This document shows, one piece after another, positions 24,456-36,777 of a DNA stretch of 64,000 nt (position 1 is its first letter; each line of letters opens with the position of its first letter). The notes under the pieces are model-generated. The model was not told where the DNA came from, did not search any database, and worked only from the letters and a program-made list of their open reading frames with translations. Source of the stretch: Talinum fruticosum (lineage: Eukaryota; Streptophyta; Magnoliopsida; Caryophyllales; Talinaceae); contig JAITYX010000042.1 in the NCBI GenBank assembly GCA_021018815.1, forward strand, positions 1,255,001 to 1,319,000, read 5' to 3'. The position numbers and the translations under genes were made by a program.

Positions 24456-27400
24456 TCAATCACAACCCAGATGACATAATCTAACATTTAAATTATCATA
24501 AAATTCCAAGATCAAATGATGGCGAGCTGAAAAAGCTGCATTATGTGGAGAGGGTTCAGATGTTCCCTTCTGGGGCTCAGGGGATTTTGTTCTCTGACTC
24601 AGAAGTTTGGTTGCCTCTGCCTCCAAGGCATCGAGATCAAGACCTTCAAAAAATTGATCATCTGATAAGGTAGCATTGCGTGGATCATTTCCATTTATTT
24701 CATCTGATAAGGTAGCATTGTGTGGATCATTTCCATTTATTTCATGTGACAAGGGTTGCTCTTTGCTCGACATCCCAGAATGAAAGCAGAAATCTTTATC
24801 CAGATTCTTTATAGGAAGGATGCAGGTTCCGGTTGAACCCATTTCCCTTTCCCTAGTATCCATGCAGACCTTGGTTACCTGAGACCTGCCACTAGTGCTT
24901 GGGACAGGTTGCCATGCCAACTCTTCCAGGTTCAAACGAGAACATATTGAGCTTTTACCAGCAGATGTATTTGGATATTTGGAGCAACCTTGAGGGGTTT
25001 CTAGAGTAAAAATCTTCTCTGAACTTTCTCCACCTGTTGTCGTGGCAATGGAAGACATGGATTGTGGACTAACTACTGTGGAATGATTCTGGTGCACTTG
25101 AAATGGAGATTGGGTGAGTAAAGAACGCCTGTTTCAAACAGTGAACAAAATGTTCAATGACATCTTTCATATAAATATTTTTTTGGGGGGTTTTGGACCT
25201 TTATTTAACAAAGCCGAGCTAGTAGCCACTGTTGGCTCATAAAAGGGTAGAACTTCCTCATCACAAATTTTCTTTATTCACAAGACCCAAACTAGAGACC
25301 TTTCTTAAGTTGAACAATTGCCATGCCACAGAACCAACTTCTGTTGGTATCTCAATAATGCATATGCATATATGCATCATTTCTGTAAATGCTACAATGA
25401 GAGGTTTAAGAAATACCTATAGACTGCCATCATATCGACCGCACCACCGTCAGCCTGGCTGGTACAAATGGTTGGTTCTATCCGGTCATCTATGAAACTA
25501 TCCTCATAAGCATCACTATCCTCATGATCTCTGTCATCTTCTGAATCTTGTACCATATCTTCTGAGGACACCCTGAGAAGTGCATAAACAACTAGTTAAC
25601 AGATAGACGATTGTTTGAAGGAGTATTTGTGTTATATGGTGTAATATTTTTCCATAATAATCCAGAAAAAGTAAGCAGGAAGTGATATGAGCTCCCTCCC
25701 CCTTCCCTCCAGGGGCCCGTGGGGCACAGAGGTGATTCTGATATAAGAGTATGCAAGTCATCCATAAACTTACTCAGCTTCTACATCAATAAAGTCTCTG
25801 ACATCGTCATATGGTCTTCTGACTGCAACCAACATGATCATAGAGAGGGCTATTAGTATATGAACAAAAATTGCTTCACCATATAATTATGCTGAGAATC
25901 AGAGAAGAAACTTCCCGATTAGAGTATATATATATATATATATGACTTTTTCACAAGGATGGAGCAAAATTTTTCACAAGCTTGAAGCATAATCAGTGAT
26001 ACAATACCTTTGGGACGGTTCCTAACATCATGAACAGCATGATTCTGCAGTCTCTCTTTGCCAAGATCCCCAATTCTGCGCAACCTTTTTAACCTGAATG
26101 GACGTTCACCTGTTCCTGATTTTTCTTCAGAACTCATATGCCAATCTTCACTACAGCTACTTTTTGTTGAATTTTGCAGAGGAGTTCGAAATACTGGATT
26201 GGATGGTGACTCAGCAGTGCCTCTGATATCTGAGTTACCATCTGCTAAAGGATTCTGATCTTGATCTTGAATAGGAGAAGTATTTACTTCTCTTATCTCA
26301 GGAGCCTCACTAACGTTGACCATTTCAGTAGAAAATGTAGATGAGCTTTTGTAAGATCTGGAAAATGAGGTAGAGTCTGGAACAAGAATCTCATTTTTCC
26401 CTTCATCATTTTGTGAGCCTGCAACATTCAACAATTGCTGTTAATTTGAAATGCTCAGCCAACACATGATCTAATTGAGTTCAGATTCGGACAAAAAAAG
26501 AGGTGCCACACAATATGTTTACGAGGACTCATCTACCTGAGTCGCTGAGAGGTGACTCTGGAACAAACCCACTTTCTATTAGATTGGTTAGACGAGGACT
26601 GAGATCAAGTTCCACAATATCTAGTCCACATTGCCTATCTTTTATCGGGTTTGCCCCAGGTGTCGCACTTCTGATGTTTTCATTTTGACAGTTTTCATCA
26701 ACAGCTGCTTCACACATCATGGTGTCAGTCTGCAAGTGAGATCTTCTGACTGAATGATCATTGCTTACACTTTGGATGGGAGAATCTGGTACAATGTATT
26801 TCTTAGATGGCGAGATATCTGTAGAGGGAACTGTAATTTCTAATACTCTTTCAGGATGATCTGGTGTGCGTTTCTCATCATCTGCAGTAGTGCCTGAACT
26901 GGACTCCTCAGAATTAAACACTTCCTTATGTGCTTGAGCGCAATTGGCAGGCTTTAGTAAATCTGCAAAGTGATGGCATATGGTAATAAATGAAATATCT
27001 TGTTTTTCAACGATATAAGAAGCCTCTTCTGGTAGTGATGAAAGACTGAATGACCCAACTTAAAGTAAGATACACATTTAGAAAATCATTGGGGTGAACC
27101 AAAAGAGAAGTTTGGTTCTGCAGGTTTTAAGTCGAACCAGTGAATAGACTCCCCCATCGAACTATCAGTACCTACAGCTCCAAAAGCTCCAGTGATCTAG
27201 CTTCACTTCTAATTATCTTTGCTAGCCTTCAGCAATTCCAGCCCCCTCTTAGAAGAAAAACTCAATCTAAGAAAGACTGTAAACTCTTCTTATTGTTTAC
27301 CTCTTCCAATTTCAGCAAGCGGTTCAACATTCCCAGTTGGTAAACCATGGCTCCAAGAAGACTGCAAAGCAGATAATGGGAATAAGATTTGTGAAACTGA

Positions 27401-30400
27401 TGAAACTTATAGCTGGATATCACTAAAAACCATAAAAAACATAAATCTGGGAAGAATATAATGACATAGACATACTTGGAGACATACATCAGTGCCACAT
27501 GTTCTACTAGTACTAGAGAATGGTAGCCCTTGTAGAAGCTGCATCACATCAATAAGCCATCCAGTTCTAGATGAATGCATTACCCTATGTACTCGGGAGG
27601 GGAATGCTTGGAAATGAGGGAAGGCAATCAGAGATGGTTTATACGTTTTCTCATTGGGCAAGAAGTACTTTCCTAACAAGGTAGCCTCAGCACCTGTGAG
27701 TTTCTTTTGGAATGTTGTCGCTTCCATAACATCATTCTTCACCTTTTTTGTGTGACGAACAAACTTTTCAATTGATAGCTCCTCAAACTGCAGTTCTGGT
27801 TTTAAAAATGAGGAACCTACAGATCACAAAAGAAAGGGGGGGACTTAGATGAGTCTACAGAAGGAAATTGCAAAACCAACAAAATGCCAACAGTTGGACT
27901 TACCATCCTCGGACTGGCATGGAAGTTGAAGCTATTCATGCCTCCATTTCTCATGTGCTTTCTTACAGTCCTACCGGTTGCTAGCTTCCGCATATAACCC
28001 TTTACCTCTGTGCCCTCGCACGCTAAAACTAGTAATGGTGGTGAAGGATAATCTGCAGAACTTAACAGAAAGCACAAGCAACAATCCCTTTTGGGGGAAG
28101 CAAAATTGACAAAAGGATATCAACTCTACCATCATGTTTCCTTCCAGTTCTTCCCATTCGCTGTATCATCCTCAATGGGGAGATATTGGCATCAAAACAT
28201 ATCACAAGATCAACTTCCATAATATCCAGGCCTTCCTCACCAATTGATGTGGCAACAATAACATTGTATCCACCTGCCCGAAATTTCTGTAGGAGAGAAA
28301 AAACAGTGTTCAGATAGCTACTACTACATTCTGAAGAAGAAAGAATATCACAAAATTCATCACCTCTAAGACAGCCTGTTGAACCTTTTGTGACTGCCCT
28401 TTCAATGACTTCCCTGTGAGAATGAATGTCAAAGAGTTCTTGTCATAACAAAGACAAGCTTAAGAGATAAAAATAACAGAAAAATTGAATACCAACAAGA
28501 ATGTTGCTCTGATGATCTGAGATACAGGCATAGAGCTATCTATGAAACAAATCTAATTATTCCAACTTGCATGTGAAGAAAAACAAAGCCCATAACCAAA
28601 AAATATTGACCTCTGTTTTCTCAACAAAGAAACATGACAAAAATTAAGTCCTCGCCCAAAAGGAAAAAATAAAAGAATAAAAGGAAAACGCAGAGTGGCT
28701 TGCCACCTATCCTGAATGCTAAGACGACTCAATCAAAGTTGATGAGTTTAATAGGCATGAAAACTGAAACATCACCAAATCGATAGATTGTGCATGAATT
28801 ATATCGATGTAACACGAAAGCAATCAACACTCTAAAGGTTATCCATGTCATTTCAAAGGCATAGCAAATCCTTTTAAGAACAATTGAGCATACCTGAGCT
28901 TTGACCAATAAACTGAGTTGCTTTTATTGAATTTCCAAGGTTGCCTAATGACTCCAATATATCCCTGGATATTTCATGTAGAAAATGAGGAACTTTCAAC
29001 CCCGACTGTGAATAAACATGTAGCAAGAGATAATGCAACAACCATTAGTTCTTTTTTAAGATCTTTAGTCACCTGACACTTCCTCTAAAATTTGCGAAAA
29101 TGATTACCCTCGAGTTTTGTGGATCATTTGTTTCTGCATATGACAGATTGCAATGTCACTTTCGGAAAGTAATCACAATGTTGATTTATATCAGAAAGAA
29201 AAATCAAGAACAAGAGGGAGCTGTCAAAGAGTGATTAAACAGTTTCTTTTCATTGCTGTGAATAGCAGTTCTGCAAAGTCTCTCCGATGTCAACAAACTT
29301 GGTCAGAATTGCCTATGTTACAGTACATCTTAAGCCAATCAATCGACTGCAAAACTGGGAGCCATAACCCACAGGACACACTAGGAATCAACTAGAATGT
29401 CACCCTACGATAGGAACCCTTTTTTGGGGCACGGCATGATAGGGGGTGGATGCAGAAGGGTTATCCTTTTCTCAACCTGCTTGAGACTCATAGTTGAAAT
29501 CTCTGCAATAAAAACCTTCACACTACTATTCTCAGTTTCTCACAAATTCATATTTGTTTTAACTCTCACATTAGTTTTCCTTCTTCTATGGCAATCTAAA
29601 GGTCTATTTCACTTAGATTAAGGCAAAATGCCACTGTAAATTGTCTGACACTTCCTTTCCATAGTATAGCAGGCAGTCAATACTTTTCATCTAAGGTCTA
29701 TGGAACCAACCTCTGTCCAATCCAGGGATATGGTTGCTTTCTCCCCTCCCCCTTTTTCTGGCGAGGCAAAGAAAACACACGCACGCACACACTTCATCTC
29801 GGATTCTCGTGTATCAATTTAGATATGAATTTCATTCCAACATAAGAATACATACTGAAATGATCAGCCAACACTTCGATCATTTTAGTCAACTTTGGAC
29901 TAGGGGCCCCATGTGACAGATTCTGCTCCATCAAAAGCTTTGCTCTTTGAATAGATTCATTTCTACTCATATATCTAGCAAAATACCTGCAATTGATGAG
30001 ATTAGACACAATCACCTTCAGGGCCTGATCACCACGCATTTATGAGCATATATTGAAAAAGGAAGCAGTACTAATCACGCAACTGAGATTCAGGTGAAAG
30101 CTATTAAATTTTAAAAAATAAAAAAAGAAGACAGTAGACTGCTTCTGTCAATAACAGCTATCCACAGTTGGAGTTGAATAAATTAGTACAGCTAAAGAGG
30201 AAGAAATTATGCTCTCCCAGAATGAAAACGGTATGCCCATTTCCGAAAAAAATATAGCATATTTTAATGACTACTATCCAACAACTTAGAATCAATCTTT
30301 CAGTTTGTTTCCAAGGTTCTGTTCCCTACTCGTGCAATTGACAGAGACTTACTTTTCAGAGTCTGTCAGTTTTTCTAATATCAAGAGCAGTCACCTTATT

Positions 30401-33400
30401 TCTGTAGAGGAGAAATCAAGTATGTGAGGCAGAGAAAAAGACATTGAATACTAGCATACCCTTGTTGCAACTTTTCTTCAAGCATTTCGTGGGCTGGTCT
30501 TATACCATGGCTTGTGAGTAGCTTACGTATGTGATAGAGTGTTATAAGAACACCAAAAAGACCTTCTACTTCACCATATTTCAGATGAGAAAGTTCCGGC
30601 GGTGGTGCTTGACGAAATTTGTCCCTTGAATTCAGCAAGTCACAAGGGCTCAGCTGGCAAAGACCAAAGAACTTTGTTAGCACTAAAGACGAAGGCACGA
30701 AGAAACACAATCTATTCTAGAACAGATATTCAGAACTACTGGGATACATGTCAAAATGTACATATCCTTTACTAGAATGCCATTATTTGAGGAGTGCTAA
30801 GCAGAGAGCATCTAGCGTTTATTAAAATATACCTAATTTGCAATGCAAGTAAACAAAAGAACTTAAACTGCATCAGATTGGCAATTCTATAACACCATAT
30901 TTCTGCGGTGAGTAAGCTATTGTGACATGCTTCTCAATACAGTAGGACCTAGAAACTCTGCCCATCCATTGGAACTTTGGAAACACCAAGCATAACTAAA
31001 TTTCACATAAGCTGAGAGTGCGGCGGTTCTAGTGTAGTGAGATTGAAACATTCTATCTCACCACATGCTCTTAAAAAAGCCTAACATTAAATCCAATTTC
31101 TTAACAAACAGGTGGAGATATAAGAGCACACGAAGGCTATATTTTGATGCTGTGTATCATCAAGGATCAGCATTAAGAACTCAAAGCAAGAGCAGCTTTC
31201 CGAGCAACTCAGGCGTCAATGACCTTCCTAACATCTCTTTTGAAAAGCATTCAAATGGAACAATTCACCAAAAGAAAGGCAGATAAAAAGACCTTAGGAC
31301 TTCATACGCACATCACCTGTCTCGGAAGCAAACCTAGAGGACAACCAGCAATTGGTAGGCAGACACCCCTCCGAAACCTCCCCCCAAAAAAAAAAAAACC
31401 AAAAGGAATTCATGACAGCATTTAAATATTCTTTAGATTTTTAATAGTCTTTGCGAAAAGAAATGATCATAATAAAATTTAATCCTATGATAAGGACTCG
31501 GTTACACCAAATGAAAATTTTCGGCCGTTGATCTGCTTTCTGGCTTTTAAGCATTCAGCACTTGGGTTTTTCCTCTTTCCTACCATTCAGCATATGTCCT
31601 CTAGCTTTTAATGTACTTAAGTGCTTCCATCCTTCAAACCATGGCTTAAGAATCAACCAGATTGTTTTGCCTATATAGCTATCCATGCAAATTTTTGAAG
31701 AGCTATTTTCTAATTTATACAGGAGCAGTACGGTTTGGATTAGATGAAGATGGACAATCCCTGACAGAACAAACAAAAAAAAATAATAGGAACTGGTGCT
31801 AACACATAAAAACAGTAATTGGCATCCCTGCTACGCTGGAACCAATTAACATTTGCAAACAGTTGGAAGACAGGAAAGGGAGTCAATGCACAGAAACAAA
31901 AAGACGAAAAGAAAACATACTGTTTGAAAATCCCTAGGTGGAAGCAATGCCATTGAAGAAAGCCTGACAGCAATTGGCCGTATAACCTCTAGGAGCAAAC
32001 TATGTACCTCAACAGCAGCTTTCCCCATTGGAACCTACAGTCATTGATTTTCAATTGTAAATGAAGACTGTAAGCTTCTTAGTGACAACTGCAAAATGAA
32101 CCAGTGAATACCTGAATTAATTCAATCTTCCTATTATGGACGTAAGGGCAAACATCATGATCATCTTCATTCCGGTATTCAAGTGTGGATATTTGCAAGT
32201 TATCAATAACCTGCTGAATGGTTTCTTGTTTCGCTGATAATATATATTTCTGTCAAAATCCGTCCAAAAAAGAAAGACTTTGGCAGAAAAGCAGACATTG
32301 TAAACTCACATCCAGGCGTAGCCGTTAGAGCTAGTATTCTTAGGTCGACAGGAACAGCCATCAACTGTACATAGAATACCTAAATATCAGATAAGGCCAA
32401 GATGCCAGTCCAGTGAAGGGTTCAAAATGCGGTATTGGAACATTAACATAAATAAACAGAGAAAAGAGCAAACCTCACGAATTGCTACACAGTAAGAATA
32501 GTTCCCCATTGCGCGATGAGCCTCATCAATTACCAAGCACACCAAATTTTTTACCAGGCATGCTCCTGTAATTAATAACATTAAAACAACAACAAGCAGA
32601 GGCATGTCAAACAAAGCTAGATGAGCACAGAAATTTAAAAGAAATGAAAATACATGACCAGGAGCAGAAATAATCGCTAACAATCCCTTACATTTGTTTT
32701 GGTACGCAATGTTTTAGGAAAACTATTTTCACCAACAAACCATAGTAGAGTCACTTTCTGGACACTTGAAAAAGTCACTTTGCGAAATTTTTCCGGCTTG
32801 GACTTGTAGGGCACTATAGCAAAATACCTCATAAAATTGTTGTCTAATTTCTCTGTAGAGTAGTAAGCAGACAAACGGATGTTAATCTAGGAGTTATAGA
32901 GTGTGTTTCTGTAGTAGACCTACTGAGAATAACTGGTGGAAGTTATAGGACATCTTGAACAGGGTACATGATGAGTTCCAATTCAAACACAGTTACCCAC
33001 ATCTCCTTCAAGATACTCAAGGACGTAATCATGTTGGACAATTTGTAGAAGATATCAGCTATGTTCAATCAATTTAATCAGATATGAAATTATGACATTC
33101 TTAATACATTCCTGAGGTATAAGAGGGAGATTGACCCAACTTTTTTAGGGGATCTAAATCATTGTCATGAACATGAATCATGCATTTAGTTTCCACATGC
33201 ACAATCACATGGGTAGGTCAATCACCTGATTGAATATCCTTTTCAAGGACTTGGGGAGTGACAAAGAAAACTCGTTTGCATTTCCACAAGGAGGCTCTTT
33301 TTGGAGGACTTGTTAGACCTGTCATATCAATTGTCCATTCCTGCAATCAGTTATTTTCAATTCTATTCAAAACATGTCTGAATATAGATTTAACATAAAA

Positions 33401-34531
33401 TTGTAGCAAAATTCCTGGTACAAATGGAAATAAATAAAAAAATGAAAGAGAGCTTCTTACCTGTGGTATACCCACAATATTATGGCAAGCTTCTATTTGT
33501 TGCATGACCAATGGTCTTGAAGGCGCAGCAAAAACTATCTTTCCTGCAAGTTTCAAGAACATACTGAAATTGTTCGCTAACAGCCGATTAAGCTACATCC
33601 CGAATGCTGAAAAATCAATAACATTTGAATTGCCAAAAGAAGTGCAGCCTTTTCTGCCCTCTGTTAGCTATCATACCTTGAGGGAACCATCTAAAGTAGT
33701 TGTACATAACAACAGCAGCTATCAAAGTTTTTCCCAAACCAGTAGGAAGTGCCACCAGAGTGTTTGAAAATAAGGCCGTCTTAGTTATGCCAACTTGGTA
33801 CTCACGACGAGGGACATTATCTGCCAGCATTTAAAATATGCAATTCTTCAGCTTTTGAGATTCTTATACCGAAGTTTTTGCTATGATTCGAGTATTAACT
33901 ATTAACTCCAAATATACACCCAACTTGCTTATGGGTTGCAAGAAGGAATACTTAACATCCTGCTCGACTCAATAATTCAACATTCCAAGTTTCCAACACA
34001 AACCCTTGTAACAATCCCAGATGAAAACTCAAAAAAACATAAAATGAATATCAAAGATGAAAAAAGGCGAATGGATAAACCTGGGTAAATCCAAGTTTTT
34101 GCGGCTTCGGGGTCAATGTCGACATAGCATGCGCTTCCGTTAGCCTCAATTTTCCCATCTTCATCCCAAACTCCATACCCATTCACTGGGTTCTCCGAAT
34201 AAGGTTTTGAAGTCCCGTTTCTTATGAAGCTATCAATCGTCAATTGGCGGGAACTGTTCTGGGATTTCTTCAATTTACGATTCTGCCAGTGCCCATTGCT
34301 CGGATCGGCGGGCTCAGGCGGTGGTTGCTGCGGCGTTTCTTGCGGTCTTAAGCTACTACTTTGACAAGCGACGTCGATTTCTCTGACAGCTGCCTCCCAA
34401 TCGAATTCCTGGAATTGAACAAGACTTGGTTAGTTTTGGAAAAGAAAGGCACAAATGTAAACAAACGATTGAGAGTGAAGGAGAGAGATTAGTACGTCTT
34501 CGTCGTCGATTAACTGAATAGAAGCGGCCAT
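24456..34531 (-). CDS. FANCM: FANCM-type DNA helicase/translocase (Fanconi anemia group M homologue), 23 exons
   Basis: FANCM is a nuclear SF2 translocase that remodels branched DNA and limits meiotic crossovers in plants. Exons from the start: 34496-34531, 34081-34408, 33677-33820, 33461-33543, 33226-33340, 32474-32565, 32310-32364, 32112-32233, 31921-32034, 30460-30653, 29856-29986, 29073-29133, 28894-28964, 28364-28413, 28130-28286, 27904-28052, 27476-27816, 27301-27361, 26537-26962, 26008-26418, 25774-25822, 25417-25572, 24456-25128. All join in phase if one base is added to the A run at 27804-27808 (about 1,339 residues, the usual size). Helicase motifs are visible: ALPTGLGKT (I), VIDEAHR (DEAH, II), LALTATPG (III), [12 protein letters not shown] (IV), [11 protein letters not shown] (V), QRMGRTGRK (VI). 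The C-terminal half is acidic and repetitive, and keeps [18 protein letters not shown]. The exon 15/16 junction is ambiguous. The intron between exons 9 and 10 (1.27 kb) holds no gene. Confidence 0.95.
24661..24744 (-). repeat. In-frame 42-bp tandem duplication in the last FANCM exon
   Basis: Two adjacent 42-bp copies encode [14 protein letters not shown] and [14 protein letters not shown]. They differ by one base and keep the reading frame. They lie just before the acidic [16 protein letters not shown] segment, which matches the C-terminal end of other plant FANCM proteins. Confidence 0.9.
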
Positions 34532-34638
34532 CGTTGTTCTCGTCGATTCGAGTTCAACTCGGGGTTTAGAGAGAGAAAAAGAGGGCAGTGAGAAAAACCC
34601 TTGCCGATGAAGAAATTTGGAGTGGAAGAAATTGAAAT

Positions 34639-34648
34639 GGCGGGCAAA
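34639..34648 (-). promoter_or_regulatory. Possible E2F site upstream of FANCM
   Basis: GGCGGGCAAA on the plus strand reads TTTGCCCGCC towards FANCM, about 108 bases before its start codon. It fits the loose plant E2F consensus WTTSSCSS. E2F control is common for plant DNA-repair and replication genes. A single short match is weak evidence. Confidence 0.35.
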
Positions 34649-34961
34649 CGTTCAAGTTTTTGATTTCTCAAAAAGTTTCCGAACTCCTGTTTTTACCTTT
34701 TTAAAAATATACATACCAAAATCTCATTTTATTTATTATTGTTAGGTTATAATTAATAAATAATTTATAATTCCTCGAAATTGAATAGTTGATGTATAAT
34801 TGATGAAAAAAATCTAGTTTTATTTGTTATCTATAAATTATAGTTGACACTTAAAAAATATTTACAAGTCTAGTCTATTCATTTATATCTATGCAGTAAT
34901 GATGAATCAAATTTGAACATTGTATATTTGTTAACACAAGTATCTTAATAATATCATAACG

Positions 34962-35680
34962 ATTATGCTAAACGTCGCCTTTTGGGCACTGGATAAGAAC
35001 AATCATAATTTGTTGTTTATAAAATCTTTTCTATTTTTATTTATATTTTTATGTATAAGATATGAATGTTATTGCTTTCCAAAATTAATGGATATAATAT
35101 TCTAAAATGTCTCCCCAAATATTTTCGATTTGCTTTTGTAAAAGTTAATACAACATCTTATATAAGATTTAGATTCTTCTCCTGAATTATAATTAAAAAA
35201 AAATTATGAGTGACGTATTGTGGCTCCATATTCATCTCCAACATCCTATTTTTATTTATATTTCGATTTACTAAACGCATGACTCCATATTCAACAACCC
35301 CACTCCACCCCACCCTTATTGGCCCATGTCAACCTTGGGTTAACTCACTTCTCAACCAGTCATAAACCGACACGTCGCCATCTAAGAGAGAGAAAATGGA
35401 TCCGGAGTTTATTGGGCAGAGGAGTATGGAGGATCCGGGATGAGAGAATGATCAAGGAGACGAATCTAAATCTTGTATAGAACATTGTATTAGCTCTTCC
35501 GAAAGCAAATCAAAAATATTTGGGGAGTCATTTTAGAATAGCATATCCATTAATTTTGAAAAGTAATAACATTCATATCTTATACATAAAAATAGAAATA
35601 AAAATAGAAAAAATTTTATAAACAACAAATTATGATTTTCCCTATCCGACATCCTAAGAGTAATGTTTAGCAAAACCGAT
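34962..35680. mobile_element. Non-coding element with about 220-bp terminal inverted repeats
   Basis: The arms are about 34962-35186 and 35459-35680. Matching landmarks include AATCATAATTTGTTGTTTATAAAAT in the left arm, and CTCCCCAAATATTTT(C/T)GATTTGCTTT, each mirrored in the right arm. About 270 bases of unrelated sequence lie between. No transposase is present. Long inverted repeats of this kind suggest a Mutator-like non-autonomous element. Exact ends and a target-site duplication were not resolved. Confidence 0.75.
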
Positions 35681-36777
35681 TTATATTAATACAAGTATCT
35701 TGGTTTTGATTTCTTTACCAAGATAAATTTTCAAACTATTTGTTTTTTTCATTTTATTATTTATGGGTAAGGTTAAGATATCTATGTTGAAATAGTTTCG
35801 GGATTATTTTGTAAGATAAGTTTCAACACCCCTCTTCTTTATTTTAATCCCAAAGTCGTCTCTGCTTTTATTGGTTCCACAACTCCTACATACTAACACA
35901 CCTCATGATACCCGGAGCCAGTAAATTAACTACCCAAGTTTTTTCCATTGCACCAACAACCGTGAATGTCATTAAACTACTGGCATTTGCTGTGGGATTT
36001 TCCAAAAACTATGGGACTTTTTTCAAACCAGAAATGGGGAAAAATCAAGAGCTATAGCATACCATTATCTAGAACAGATATACTTGAGGGGGAAAACCAG
36101 AGGACACAATATGCTGTAATGCAGTATCATATATATATAAGGGTAAGTAAGTGCAATGTTAATACAATATATCAGGAAACAATGGAGGCCAACAAAACCT
36201 AACTTATCAGCCAACATATGGGCTATGGCCCCCGTTCCTGGACTAGAATTTAAACTACGATATCTGAGAAACAAACAGGTACTCATTTTATGTATATATG
36301 GGCAAATGGCTGTAGGCTATGTATAATGTACTTTGCTAACAAACTCAACACCGCGAAAATCGATTGAAGTAGAAAGGACTGTTGCTTAAAAGCTCTAGTT
36401 GATTACTTTTTCCTACTGCTATCTATATAAAACGAACACCGGATAAGAGACGTTGCTTGATTTTCATTGAGATGCCCTCCACTGAGTCCAGGATGGCTAT
36501 CGCCATAGCTATATCATCACCCACGTAGAGGACAATTCAGTTCCTGAGATTCGAAAGATGCTTAGTCAGTTTAGGTGTGAAAAAACTATGTTATTCATAT
36601 ACAGTGTTGAAGAGTTTTAGACCTGGAAAAGATGAACTATTAATAAACAACGCAAAACTAACCCCGAAGTTGGCAAGCAGGGCGTTTCAAGTTAGACCCA
36701 TTTAATAATCGGATCAACTTTGTGTCGATCTTGAAAGTAGTGCAACTTAACTCAACAATTGAAGAGCAGTTACCCTC

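Larger units (their letters stand above)
34532..36777. other. Intergenic region between the FANCM start and the bZIP 3' end
   Basis: This holds the FANCM promoter (34532 to about 34900), an inverted-repeat element (34962-35680) and about 1.1 kb of mixed sequence, including the bZIP 3' untranslated region. No reading frame here resembles a known protein. Confidence 0.6.

Noticed and set aside
29073..29133. A donor at 29107 that would end FANCM exon 12 early
   Set aside because: Reading on to 29073 gives the conserved helicase motif [12 protein letters not shown], which the early donor would remove.
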